This document shows, piece after piece, positions 25,285 to 36,906 of a DNA stretch of 64,000 bases (its first letter is position 1; each line of letters starts with the position of its first letter). This DNA is from Marisa cornuarietis (taxonomy: Eukaryota > Mollusca > Gastropoda > Architaenioglossa > Ampullariidae): contig SMMW01000153.1 of NCBI GenBank assembly GCA_004794655.1, positions 3,172,501-3,236,500 of the forward strand. Direction: 5' to 3'. The notes under the pieces were generated by a model. The model was given only the letters and a program-made list of their open reading frames with translations, searched no databases and had not been told where the DNA came from. The translations under genes and the position numbers were made by a program.

Positions 25285-25410
25285 CAAAGGCTATATCACA
25301 GCAAAGCAGCCAGTCCTATGACCAGAACCAGCATGCAGAAAAAAACAGCGTGTCCAAGGCGAGATCTGAACCCAGGACAGTCAATCCTCGTCAGACCGCG
25401 CTAGAATACT
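25285..25410 (-). mobile_element. tRNA-derived SINE fragment
   Basis: On the minus strand it contains CTGTCCTGGGTTCAGATCTCG-like B-box sequence and a TGTGATATAGCC tail like the SINEs at 26168 and 54252, but it is more diverged. Confidence 0.55.
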
Positions 25411-26079
25411 GAAGGAACCGGTTATGTGAGCGATGTGCTAGCAGAAGATGCCAAGTACCCTGCACCCCGCCTGTCCAGTGCTGATTCCACTCTGCACGCT
25501 CACATACCTCACCTCTTTCCTCGTGTCAAAGAAAGTTTGGCTTATCCCTGCAAACATTCGTCAGAAATAATGGACTGGAAACAGAAGCGGATTATGTGAG
25601 CATGGACACAGTATTGTGACATATTGTGACATACTCAAAACAACAACAATTCCTTACTTTGAAAAAAAGGACACTGAGCTAACTTCACGAACACGCAGCC
25701 ATTTGTTATTTAACCTTTCAAGACTAATGCTGTAAACACCAAGACAACAATAATAAGAAATAAGAAAAGAAATGTTTATTTGTAATTACATGATAGCCTT
25801 TGTTTACATTAAATAAATTAAATAACTAAATCAAAGTACTTCAATCACAAATCCAGAGTTACCCCATTTATCGTCAGCTCGGGGGGGGGGGTCAGGGACA
25901 TAATTTTGTTTACTTTGTATGTTATTTGTCGTGGTGATGAAAGTTTTGCTTTGTGTGCATTCACTTCCCGGTGCATTTTCATTACGGCAGCCGTGTGATG
26001 CTCCTCTTGTTCCTGGACATTAGAGAGTTGACTGGTTATGGTAGTAAGCCCCAAGACCATAGAGCATGATGCGTGGTAC

Positions 26080-27030
26080 TGCTGCTCATGTTAATGTTGC
26101 TGTGAGAGTTACACATGGTCATGTTACTTCTTGATGATGAGAGTTACACATGGCCATGTTGGTGTTTAGGGCGGTCCGGTGGCACAACGGTTATCGCCTG
26201 TCACCAATGCAGTGAAGGTTGGCTGTCCTGGGTTCAGTTCTCGTCACGGGCACGCTGTTTTTTCTCTGCATGTGGCATCTGTTTACAGGACTGGCTGCCT
26301 TGCCGTGATATAGCCTTAGTTGCTGGCTCGGCGTAAAACACCAATTAAAAAACATGTTAGTGCTTGATGATGAGAGTTACATATGGCCCCGTTACTTCTT
26401 GATGATGAGAGTTACATATGGCCATGTTAGTGTTTGATTATGAGAGTTACACATGGCCCCATTTACATATGGCCACGTTACTTTTTGATGATTAGAGTTA
26501 CATATGGCCACGTTACTTCTTGATGATGAGAGTTATACATGGCCCCCTTACTTTTTGATTTACATATGGTCCCGTTACTTCTTTATGATGAGAGTTACAT
26601 ATGGCCATGTTACTGTTTGATCATGAGAGTTCCATACGACCATGTTACTGTTACTGTGAGAGTTACACATACCCACGTTTCTGTTTGATGATGAGAGTTC
26701 ATATGGCCATGTTCTGCTTGATGATGAGAGTTCCATATGGCCATGTTACGTCTTGATGATGAGAGTTACATATAGCCATGTTTCTGCTTGATGATGAGAG
26801 TTCCATATGGCCATGTTACGTCTTGATGATGAGAGTTACATATAGCCATGTTTCTGCTTGATGATGAGAGTTACATATAGCCATGTTTCTGCTTGATGAT
26901 GAGAGTTCCATATGGCCATGTTACTTCTTGATGATGAGATTTCCATATGACCATGCTACTGCTTGATGATGAGATTTCCACATGACCATGCTACTGCTTG
27001 ATGATGAGAGTTACATATAACCACGCAGCT
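26080..27030 (+). repeat. 35-bp minisatellite, interrupted by a SINE
   Basis: About 20 imperfect units of CTTGATGATGAGAGTTACAT plus ATGGCCATGTTACTT. Sub-variants (ATAGCC/ATGGCC, GAGAGTT/GAGATTT) alternate toward the 3' end. A SINE occupies 26168-26352 after the second unit. Confidence 0.9.
26168..26352 (+). mobile_element. tRNA-derived SINE, full length
   Basis: It starts GGGCGGTCCGGTGGCACAAC with an A box (TGGCACAACGG), a B box (GGGTTCAGTTCTCG) about 45 bp later, a conserved tail GATATAGCCTTAGTTGCTGG-CTCGGCGTAAAACACC and a short A-rich end. It is flanked by CATGTTGGTGTTT and CATGTTAGTGCTT, either a diverged target-site duplication or two array units. The tail resembles widespread molluscan SINE tails. 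Confidence 0.85.
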
Positions 27031-27039
27031 GTCAGCAGT

Positions 27040-28230
27040 AGATGTTACAAAAGCTTTTACGTTTAGTTCTTCATTTGTTTCCCTTTCCCAAGACTTCCTG
27101 GGGGTCCCCAGTGGAAATACATTCTGCAGCAGCATCCGTTCTTCCTTTCTTTCTTTCTTTTTTCTTTACTTCTTTTACTTTTGGGGGAGAAAGAGTATTG
27201 CAACATAATTACTCATTTATTTAGTAGGAACAGGGGCAGACTATCTTGGGGTTTCTGTCAAATATTGATGAATATTTTACTACAGTAAGCAGAGTTACTT
27301 GATCTTCCAAAATCTAACCCATAAAAAGGATGAATAAAACGCGTGCATTTCGAGACTGATAGGAAGGGGGACGAAGAAGCAGAGGGCTGTAGTCTGGCTG
27401 AAAGGTTAATTTTAAAGTAGGAAATACTTGCAAGTGCAACAGAAATACATCTTTGTAGGTATGTCCTTCTTTGGCTGTCATCTAAAAGATGAAAAACTAA
27501 GGAAGAAACACGACTTTCACGACTCTGACCTCGCCCTACACAGATTTCACAGCATGTAGGAGGATTTTGTTTTTATTTTGTTTTGGTTTTTTTCTTTTTT
27601 TTTGTTTTTTGTTTTTTTGTTTGTTTGCTTGTTTGTTTTGTTTGTTTGTTTTTTGCAGTTTTTTTTTTTTGCTTTTTTCACCATACTAAAGAAACCAACA
27701 ATACACTTAACTCAAACTAAGATTTTGTATAAATTCGGAACTAAAATAAACGAAACATACTGCAAAAATTATCTTCCAGTAGCAGTGAGACTGAATTTGT
27801 TGTTTGTTATCACTGTCCTTGGGATGCAGTCGTTGTTGCTGGCGTCACTGCTGTCGTCTTCTTGCCCTTTGTCCTGTTCCTGTGTCTTGTTTTAACAAGA
27901 TATGCCAGAGTTCCTTTCGTCCTTTATAATTTATTATCAAATAACTTGTAATTTTGTTTGCTCTCGTTGCTTATAAATTTGTATTCATCCCTCCCTGTGC
28001 TTGCATGAGTGATGAGGAGGAAGTCAGAGTGCATCGTGGGAAATAAACAAAACAAGGACACGGTAAGGGAAGATAAAATGTAGTTAGTGGGTTGTAAGAG
28101 AGCGAGGGAAGAAGTGTTGGGTAGGCGTATAAAATATGCGATGCAGATGTTGAAGAAATTCAGAAAGCATACACCTGTCTGAAGGTGGACAAATCCGGGT
28201 AAAATGAAAAATTGCACACACAGGATGAAG
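27040..28230. other. Gene-free stretch
   Basis: A T-rich low-complexity run lies at about 27560-27680; otherwise I see nothing I can name. Confidence 0.45.
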
Positions 28231-28234
28231 CCCC

Positions 28235-28242
28235 TATAAAAA
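28235..28242 (+). promoter_or_regulatory. TATA box of the Gly-rich secreted gene
   Basis: TATAAAAA in CCCCTATAAAAAGG, about 155 bp before the ATG at 28393. Start of transcription would be near 28265. Confidence 0.6.
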
Positions 28243-28392
28243 GGTCCTGATATGCTGCACTTGGTACTTCATTGCAAAGCCTTTGCATCTGCACACAGTA
28301 AGAAGTCCTGAGGACAGAACCTCCCTCGTACTGGTACCTCACAGCGACTTTATCATTTTCTCTCGCGAGATCATCGAATACCAGGTGGAAGG

Positions 28393-30558
28393 ATGAAGGT
28401 TTATTTTTTCGTACTTGCGGTTCTCTTTGCCTTGATCTTGAGCAGCATCGCACAAGGACAGGTAGGGCGACTCTTCAGTTGACAGTGACTTACATATGTA
28501 TAATTATATATATATATATAACAGAGTTGTTCTAGCAATATTCTTTGTTTTATTTCGTTGTGTACACTTTAGAAACACTTATCTACACACATACGTACAC
28601 TCACACGCACTCACATACATTTTCTACAGTCTCATGTGAAAGTTGATGTCATCTGTTTACATGCTGCTTATGGTGGAAAGAACCTCGATGATGAGAGTGC
28701 TGGTGATTAGACTGTACCGACAGAAAATAGGAGAGAGTATATATAACTGCAGGAGAATGTAGGAGAGAGTGAACATAAATGCAGGAGAATGTAGGAGAGT
28801 GTACATAAATGCAGGAGAATGTAGGAGAGAGTGTACATAAATGCAGGAGAATGTAGGAGAGAGTGTACATAAATGCAGGAAAATGTAGGAGAGAGTGTAC
28901 ATAAATGCAGGAGAATGTAGGAGAGAGTGTACATAAATGCAGGAAAATGTAGGAGAGAGTGTACATAAATGCAGGAGAATGTAGGAGAGAGTGTACATAA
29001 ATGCAGGAGAATGTAGGAGAGAGTGTAGATAAATGCAGGAGAATGTAGGAGAGATTGTACATAAATGTAGGAGACTGTATTGGGTGAGGTAGTCCTATGA
29101 CGAATGACGAGAACACTATCATAAGAGGAAATATTTTTCGTTCGCTGCATCTGATTTTATTTCACACGAAAACCTTTTCACTGATCGCAAAAGTTTGTAT
29201 GGAAAGTGAGTTCATATTATCCGGACTCTCTTGTTGTGGAACAGTCTCCCAATGATGCAACTTAAATGATCATTAACTTATTACAAGTTATTAATTGATT
29301 GTGTGAATGACATTTTGCTGTGATGCATGCTGTGCACTGAGGATGTGGATGTGATTTCGATGCCAAACATTAGTTTAGATATATTAGAGTGCTGCCTTTG
29401 CATTTTCTTGCTGTGGAATGCACGAAGATATCTTACCTTTTGGGTTCAAAATGATGTTCACATGCCCATGTAAATATTAAGTTGGTTTCACAACTCACCA
29501 TTTCAAATACTGAATTCTGCGTTTAGTTTGTACATCATGAGGGCGCGTGCACTTGCCATCTAGGAAACTGCTGCTATTTGTCACCGAAACTAAGGTGTAC
29601 CTTACAACTTTATTAACTAGGGACGTAGTTGCCGAGGGAGGGGGGCAAATGATCGCCTACTGCAGTCACTAGCAGAAGCCATTCTCGTCTGTAGATAATA
29701 ACGGTAATGGTTTATATTGGATTCCGTGCCTCTCATATGTAGAGAATGTTATGATGTAGTATTCACGATTTCTTCTTGTTTTCAGGGTGAACCAGCTCCT
29801 GAAACTAACCCAGTCGATGTAAGTCGTTGTTAGAACATGTGAATATGATAATAATAGAATATTAACAGACGCTTTCTCTCCCAATCTCTTTCTTGTCTGC
29901 ACGCACACATACACTAGGACACTGAAAACAAGAAGTCATTTGAGGAAAGAAAGCTGTTCATCAGACCATGTGTGGTCCCCACTTGAATAATAATAATAAT
30001 AATAAAAATAATAATAATAAAAGTCAGCTTGTATAGCGCCATACATATCCTCCCTTTAGGACGAACTCAAGGCGCGTCACAAATGACAGATGGTGTGACG
30101 TGAAAATAATGTGACGTCAGAACAAAATGACGGAGCTCCCGGTCATATGGCAGCGTCTACGCAATGTGTGTAGCCTGGAGGAAGAGGACCGCGAAGAGAC
30201 AGACGGGCTGTCACGTGATTATCAGCCAGGGGACAGAAGTCTTGTCTTGTGTGCACGTGTTTCCTGACCTCTTGGTTGTCACGGTTACATGCTAATCTTT
30301 TATCTGCAGGGAGGCACGGGGGAAGTCGTTACTCCGGGTGTCGGTGGAGGTGAAGGTCCCCCTGTGGTCGACGGCTCTCATCCCGGACACGGACCGGGGC
30401 ACCGGCATGGTCAGGGCAAAGGCCGTAGAAGAGGCGAAGGCAACGCTCGTGCTAACGGAGAAATGCCTGGTGCTGGCGAGGGCAGGGGTCAAGGTGCTGG
30501 CGAGGGCAGGGGTCAAGGTCGACGCAGGGGTCAAGGACGATTGTGCAACTGCAAGTGA
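28393..30558 (+). CDS. Small secreted Gly/Arg/Gln-rich protein, 116 aa (3 exons)
   Basis: Exons: 28393-28461, 29786-29818, 30310-30558 (TGA), all phase 0 with consensus GT/AG sites. Exon 1 encodes a signal peptide (MKVYFFVLAVLFALILSSIAQGQ), with cleavage likely after IAQG or nearby. Exon 2 gives a short Pro-rich linker (GEPAPETNPVD). Exon 3 gives a Gly-rich basic mature region with GHGPGHRHGQGKGRRRGEG, two tandem GAGEGRGQG units, RRRGQGR, and a C-terminal LCNCK with the only two cysteines of the mature part. It is likely exported. The GRGQG repeats share a 15-bp DNA segment (GGCAGGGGTCAAGGT) with the gene at 20879, suggesting common ancestry or a shared repeat module. Antimicrobial, adhesive or matrix roles are all possible; none is shown. 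Confidence 0.8.
28733..29078 (+). repeat. 32-bp minisatellite in intron 1
   Basis: About 11 units of AGTGTACATAAATGCAGGAG plus AATGTAGGAGAG, nearly identical in the middle and less so at both ends. Long minus-strand frames here (TLSPTFSCIYVHSL) are repeat artefacts. Confidence 0.95.
29983..30075 (-). mobile_element. (ATT)n-tailed element 3' end in intron 2
   Basis: AAT-rich run, then TTGTATAGCGCC...CAAGGCGCGTCAC, the TATAGCGC type of 3' tail. A related tail is at 50766. Confidence 0.45.
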
Positions 30559-31259
30559 CCGCCATGAATGAATAGCATCGACCAAGCTGGAACATATTTT
30601 CCTTAACAATATCAGGCTTCAAGACACACATGTGTGCTTCCCAGTGATAAACGTTAGTCGACACAACTGTATCACACACGTGTTGACTAAATCACCAGCT
30701 AGATGTCTTCTAAAACCAAACTATATATAGCTCAGTTTTGCTGTTTTTTCAACACTGGAGATGGAGGTTGGCTAGCATCTTCCTCTTATTTAAATGTACT
30801 CATGTAAGTAAATGAACTTTGGCTAGCAAAATGTGTAGGCAGTGATGGCTGGACAATAGAGTTTTCATCTTGATCTGTGTGTCAGAAGCAGTGCGGTTCA
30901 CTCCTTTGTAAATAGCTGCATAAACGTGCTGCTGATAATCAAGCGTTGCTTTCCTGTCAACAAATGCTGATTGTCAGAGAAAAATGTATCGTCTGTTATG
31001 TTGTTTTCCTTTCTTGTTCATGCGGGAAGTCTGCAAAACGGAGAGTTCATCTCTCACTCCATCTCTCATGCTCTCGCTCGCCATGAGAGAGAAACTCATG
31101 CTGCACATATATGTATATATTACTCGCATTTCTTTTCAAATGTAGAATTTATTTACTTTCTGTGGCAGTTTACGTAGAAAAAGTGAGACAATATTTTCCA
31201 GTGTATTAAAACATGACAACAATTTTAAAATTACTAAAATCCAACCAAACTATTCCTGT

Positions 31260-31636
31260 GATGTGTACAAAATCTTTTCTCTAGAACAAAGTAGCTTTGG
31301 TAAAAATAAACTTAGTACAATAGGCCATATAAAAGCTTTACATCAAGAAATAATAAATACCCAAATGAAAAACAAGAAAACCTTTGTGGAGTGTTTTTGG
31401 ATACAAGGAAGCTCTATGATATGCTCCCCTATGACGACGGAATCCGAAAACTCTCCAAAGCAGGCGTTCTTAACATAATAGTTAACTCAATAAAATTATT
31501 TTTCACCGGAAGGAAACTATCCGTGAGGCCTGAGGAACAAACACCCAAAGAAGTAAAGGAGGTCCACAAGGAGGTTTTCTTATCCCCTCACTATTTAACA
31601 TACGGATTATATATATATACATATATATACATATAT

Positions 31637-31667
<31 letters not shown>

Positions 31668-31715
31668 TCGATTTTTTAAAAAAATTACAGGGAAATCAAG
31701 TATACACATACAACA

Positions 31716-31766
<51 letters not shown>

Positions 31767-33180
31767 ATTGACAGCTCATCTAAGATTGAGCAGCTGGACT
31801 GCGGATGGCACAAATGATTTCAGGTGTCTGTTACTCTTACATATAGGCATGGCATACCGTTAACCTGAGCTTAATAATAATAATACTGATCTTCCAAATG
31901 CGTGAGACATCTTAAAATTAGGCAGATTACAGTTAATTTATGTTTGCTGGGTAAAGTAGAAATGTGTAAAACCAGTAACCATACAAAAATCAAAATAGTT
32001 GGAACCGAGAAAATTCAGGAAGAGCTCAACAAAATGGTTTAAAAATTATGGCTTTAAAATCAAAATTCAAACTAAGCTAGCATGAAACCAGGTAGTCGTA
32101 AATAGTAGCTTACAGATATTCTCGTATTCTCAAGAAAAATAAACTTCTTACATTACTTAGACAAAATAACTGACGCTTTGAAGATAAGGAACAAGCTTAA
32201 TGAGAGCAGTCACTGGAAAGAACTAGGTAATCAATCTAAAATTTACATCATATTCATGTATTTTATAAAGCTATATGCAGTCCTACTTCTTGTCAACCTT
32301 ACAGCAAATCAAGTAGCCGAAGTCCAGCAAGTACATTGTACAGGCTAAAGCTGTCAAAGTAGGACTGGAAATACCTTCTGCTACATCAGTGCTGGGAGAT
32401 GCAGGACAATAACCAATAGGGCTGATTATTAAAGGAAAGAATTATTTACTATTTGAAAGATCAGACCATTCAGTCGGTTAGAACCACACCTAAGATACAG
32501 AACAAGTCGTCCAGCCCGAAATCCATTCTCTAACAACACACCCGACAAACAGAGAAAACTAAGGTAGAAGAAGCACATCAAAACATTCCAGATAACCATA
32601 CAAAAAGTTATAGAGACACGGGTCGTATCTTGTAGTATCTGACTGACTACCAGACCAACCAAAATCAAACTTCTGACATAATAGCCATAATATATGAAAT
32701 ATTAATTAACTCTCACAATTCCAAAAAGCAAATTGTGATATCAAAGTGAATGTGAGGTAATCCTTATTTAGGAATAAAGAGAAGTGAACAAGCTGCTAAA
32801 CTTGCTAGATTTGCAATAAAGACAAAAACCACAACCTTATATTATCAACCTCAACATTCCAATAGAAAGAAAGCCATTAAGCCAGCGGGAAAACAATCAC
32901 AAAAATGAAAGCAACAGAGCGAGGAAACAAACGGATGTCCAACTTTGCCATGTTCTGTGTTATTACAACTCAACGGATGGAATCAGTCCAAAGTAGCCAG
33001 AACGAGACTAAAAGCAGAATCCAATTTAATGCACCAGGGTCTTCTTGCAAGGAGCTCCCACATGGAAATCTGACTACGAAGAGAAGAACTCAAAAATATC
33101 TTAAACAAATATAAGCTTAAACTGAATATTACTACATCTTTCAACTCACCTACAGAACTATGTCGCACTTTGCTGTCTTT
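31260..33180 (+). mobile_element. Decayed non-LTR retrotransposon (reverse transcriptase and RNase H remnants)
   Basis: Broken frames give HIKALHQEIINTQMKNKKTF, then FLDTRKLYDMLPYD and LSVRPEEQTPKEVKE, which match a jockey-like reverse transcriptase core. Around 32780-32830 another frame gives LGIKRSEQAAKLARFAIKT, an RNase H signature. Stops and frameshifts are abundant, and (TA)n, (CA)n and a dispersed repeat (31766) interrupt it at 31600-31880. It is inactive. Family assignment rests on motifs only. Confidence 0.6.
31766..31883. repeat. Dispersed repeat next to (CA)n, copy 2
   Basis: Close match to 2310-2425 and again directly after a (CA)n tract (about 31719-31763). Confidence 0.55.
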
Positions 33181-33830
33181 AACTGTAATTTGATGTGCTG
33201 CATAGATGTGGGCAAACCGTTCAAATTCTATATTTATTTATAAAATGTTGCATAAACAACAAATAATATTAAAAAGAGAAAGCATTAAAATAGACTATAA
33301 CTCCCCACAAAATGATTAATTACAACAATCTAAATGTCAGACCATTGGTGAAATAAAATAATACTAAGTTTTAAAAGCTTCCAAACGATATCCATTATAC
33401 AAATAATAATAGTCAAGATATGATGTTTATTTAGCAATTATAACCCTTAAACTCAGAAACCAGAAGCTTTAAGGTTGGGCAGCAGTAAAATTACTTTTAT
33501 TATAAACAATATAGATAAGTATAGTTTCAAAAACTAAATTGCAGTCTAAAATAAAGGAACAGTGCAACATCAGTAATCTGAAAACCAGTATTGTACACCA
33601 CCACTGCGGATGTATCAAGGAAAAATAAATGAAGAAGAGCATCATCAAAACTAGCCAACACCTGTGACACCAAAGAACAGCCTACCCCTACCAGCTTGAC
33701 ACTTTTCTTACTTTATTATCCATATTACTATTTACCCATAATCCGAAATTGCTTTCAAGTGAAAGAACTTTCCCTCTCAAACTCAATACCAACATTCTTA
33801 ACTGCACTCTATTTTGTGGGTAGAATACGA
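33180..33830. other. AT-rich gene-free stretch
   Basis: No coding signal beyond the retroelement debris before it. Confidence 0.4.
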
Positions 33831-34179
33831 GGACAAGTTCAGAAAGTGTACATACTGCAGGGCAAGAGAACCAAGGGAAGCTACTCTTTACGTGAGTAGA
33901 ATGGTTATGACTTCTTAAGTAGTCCCCCATCTTTTGACGCTACCCCACGAGTGCAACAATTTCCTGAACTGTGACCGAATTTTCAGTTTGCTGTGCTAGT
34001 CCGCTACTAACTTTTGAACACATTAACATCTGCAACTGCAACCCTATTGATCGTCAAGTTGCCAGACTACATGTCTACATCGATCAGAAGAGGCTGCACA
34101 GATGTTCCATTTGCATTAACAATCCCTTTTTCAATATCCGCAAAGCTTGATTTTGAGCTGTGCAATATCTGCATGCACG

Positions 34180-34320
34180 ATCACTCCTCAGTTATCTACC
34201 CACTCAGACTGCCCACATCCTTGTCTGTGCCTTTGCTTCATCAAAACTTGACTACTGTCATTCTTTATTGTCTGGCTGTCATCTGTCCCTCATCAACAAG
34301 CTTCAAAATCTTCTAAAGTA
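34180..34320 (+). mobile_element. LINE reverse transcriptase fragment (CR1/L2-like)
   Basis: One frame reads ILVCAFASSKLDYCHSLLSG then LINKLQNLLK, close to the SRLDYCNSLLxG...LQxVQN motif of CR1/L2-type reverse transcriptases. Short and isolated. Confidence 0.55.
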
Positions 34321-35243
34321 TTAAGCATGACAAATACGTGCACTTAAGACACATTTGTTATCGAGAGTTATTTCCATCTGGGCTGAAGCCTTCATCATCA
34401 TCTTCCTGGACGTCGTCGTCGTTGTCATCATCACCACCATTATCATAATTTTGTTTACAAGGCTGAAAAGCTTAATGAGTAAGTACAGTACGCACTCGAA
34501 ATAAGGGAGCTACCCATCATGCAAAAAGTTCATAGGCCCCCAACTCGGGCTTTAAATGGACCCTTCAAGGTGAAGCCTATCATCGGCCCAAGCTGGGTTT
34601 TGTAAGTGGAGGCCACATTAGCCTTACACCAGCTGCCCATCACAAGCCCACCAGAGTGCCACCCTCTCCACCACATTCATGTGGGCAAGCACACCATTGC
34701 ACCATTTCAATACCCCAAGCATGTGGGCTGCCTACTAGACTACCACTTCCTACCCATCAATAGTCCTTCCCTTTACCACTTCAATACTAACAGAAAATGT
34801 GGGATTTTGAAGCACGCCAGCCACTTGAAAGCGGACCAGACAACCTACACAGTGCAAAGGTACTTTTTCCGTACTCGATATAATCAGAAAGGGAGAGAAT
34901 GACCCCCTTGTGCTGCGGCGAACACGGTGCACGGCATTTTGCCCGCTATTCACACGCACAAACTTGGGTGCTGGGTCACACCCTCCAGGCTCTCTTGTCA
35001 GCAGCTTCAGAGAGAATTTACAACAAACTCCCCTCTTGGGTCACCCTCTTCCCCCATCCCACCCACGAGAACTTCGTCTGCTGAGTTTAATCTGCATCAT
35101 ATTCTTTCTCGTCTTCCTTCGCTCCACGAGCATGGAGACATACACGTACCCACGCACGCACGCAGGCACACAAGAGGGCTGAGACTAACACAGACTCGCG
35201 TGAACTTTACATCAGCTGGAATCTGTCGTTAGCAGAGCGAGGT

Positions 35244-35249
35244 CACGTG
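35244..35249. promoter_or_regulatory. Conserved E-box, SULT-C upstream
   Basis: CACGTG in GGTCACGTGA, kept at the same place in all three duplicated copies, within a block ending GTAGATC. CACGTG binds bHLH factors such as USF/Myc; use here is inferred. Confidence 0.45.
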
Positions 35250-35888
35250 AACGGTAACGTTTGAGGGTGTGTTGAGTTGGAGAAGTGAGGGAGGTCGAAA
35301 GAGGGGAAAAAGTAGATCGCTCGCCCTGTGCCACTTGTCAGGAGGATTTTAGAATTTACACAAGCAGGCCTCAGTCAGATTATCATCTCAACTTGTTGAG
35401 GTGAGCAAGATAATGAGTGACTCGGGACTAAGTATGATGAGCATGACTCTCGCTTCAGCAACACCCTGCACATGTATTTACTGCAGAATTTCTTGCTGGT
35501 GTATTAACATGGTCAATAAGGCTACATGTCAGACGATGACAAACCTCGCTGTATCTGCCCTACAGATGTTTTACCATCTCCGACGTTTCTTAATAATAAA
35601 TATTTTAAAATTAATACACTCTATGCTATCGACTGAGAAAGATAAATAATCTTGCATGTGTATAAATGGCGAGAATAAGAGAAAAGGGTCCACATCCAGT
35701 ACCGTGGACACTGTACGAGGTCTCACCTCACGATTCTATCTTGGTGAGAGGCGCTGTATGTCTGTGTCACACCCGATATGTGTTGTGTGTGTGTGTGTGT
35801 GTTGGGATGTGGTGCAAGAAGCTGACTGGATGTGTCACCCAGTTTTTGCGTGAGAACCACACGCCACCTACTTTTAACCGATAACCGG

Positions 35889-35896
35889 TATATAAG
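35889..35896 (+). promoter_or_regulatory. TATA box of SULT-C
   Basis: TATATAAG in ACCGGTATATAAGCTC, about 30 bp before the probable transcription start of the noncoding first exon. Confidence 0.55.
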
Positions 35897-35919
35897 CTCA
35901 AAGCGACACGTACAGCTAA

Positions 35920-36047
35920 ACAAACAAAATCTCCTTTGCAGTCAGTGCTCGTTCCACGCTTCTGTCAAGGACATTTTGAGTTCGAAGCTGATATAGTGCC
36001 GCGGTAGCCGGTGGTGTTATCTGGGTTTACCTGGCCTTCAATTCAAG
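35920..36047 (+). other. Noncoding first exon of SULT-C
   Basis: It ends at the donor TTCAAG|GTAGGT (36048). Its last ~80 bp are similar to the region before the donor at 52174 in SULT-E (GTCAAGGACAT..., TTACCTGGCCTTCAA). The next exon starts at 36416 (TTTCAG|TGTGTTACCCTCAT) and runs into the coding exon. The left edge is estimated from the TATA box. Confidence 0.55.
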
Positions 36048-36522
36048 GTAGGTGCAAAATACTTCTAGAATTTCTGTGTCTTTGTGGGGATGAGCGTTTA
36101 TGGGTGTGATGTTTGTGACTGAGTGAGAAAGAGAGGCGACAGTATTTATTATAACTTTGTCTAATTACTAGTCATTACACCTCAGTGTGCGGTTTAGTCC
36201 ACTAGAACCCGGCCTGCTGTTCGAAAACGAGACCCCGGCATGCTCCGCGCCAAAAACGTTATGAAAAATATTATCTCCATATAGCTGGCTCGTGATCAAA
36301 TTCGTCTGACAGATAACAAGTAATTTTATTTTAAGCCTCAAATCCTATAATTAGTCATTATCGTGTATGAGTCTGTTTTAAAACACCTGTGTTGGTTTTG
36401 TTTTTCTTGTTTCAGTGTGTTACCCTCATCGTCTCTTTCTCGCTGTTACTGCTACCACCCTTCACCCCAACCCTCCTCGCCATCATTCTCTGTCCTCTTT
36501 AGAGTCCACTGTCAGTTTCAAC

Positions 36523-36875
36523 ATGGAGGACATGAATGTCTTGAAAGACATCATCCCTGACTTTCCGGTGGTGGAAGTGGAGGGCCTCGTTCTGCCAAAG
36601 GTGTTCGAAAGCAACCGTCCGATGGCTGAACACATCGAGTGCATCCGGGCACTGGAGCTGAACGACAACGACGTCCTTCTCTGTGCTTATCCAAAAGCAG
36701 GTGAGTCGGCGGACGATGATTAAAATGTGGTAATTATGCAGCCATCTCAGGCTTTGGAGGTTTTGTAGGGAAAGAAAAATTAGTTTGGATTTATAAGAGC
36801 TTCACGGAACAACTAATTATATATTTATTAAGAAATTATTAATGAATTATAAAATCAACGTGAGAATGACATGAG

Positions 36876-36906
<31 letters not shown>

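Noticed and set aside
28649..29150. Three minus-strand ORFs of 113-157 aa with repeated TLSPTFSCIYVHS
   Set aside because: They are the reverse strand of a 32-bp minisatellite in an intron; the unit length and lack of stops explain them.
34606..35232. ORFs of about 90-101 aa upstream of SULT-C
   Set aside because: They lie next to LINE fragments, show no conserved domain, and are not preserved in the two duplicated copies downstream.
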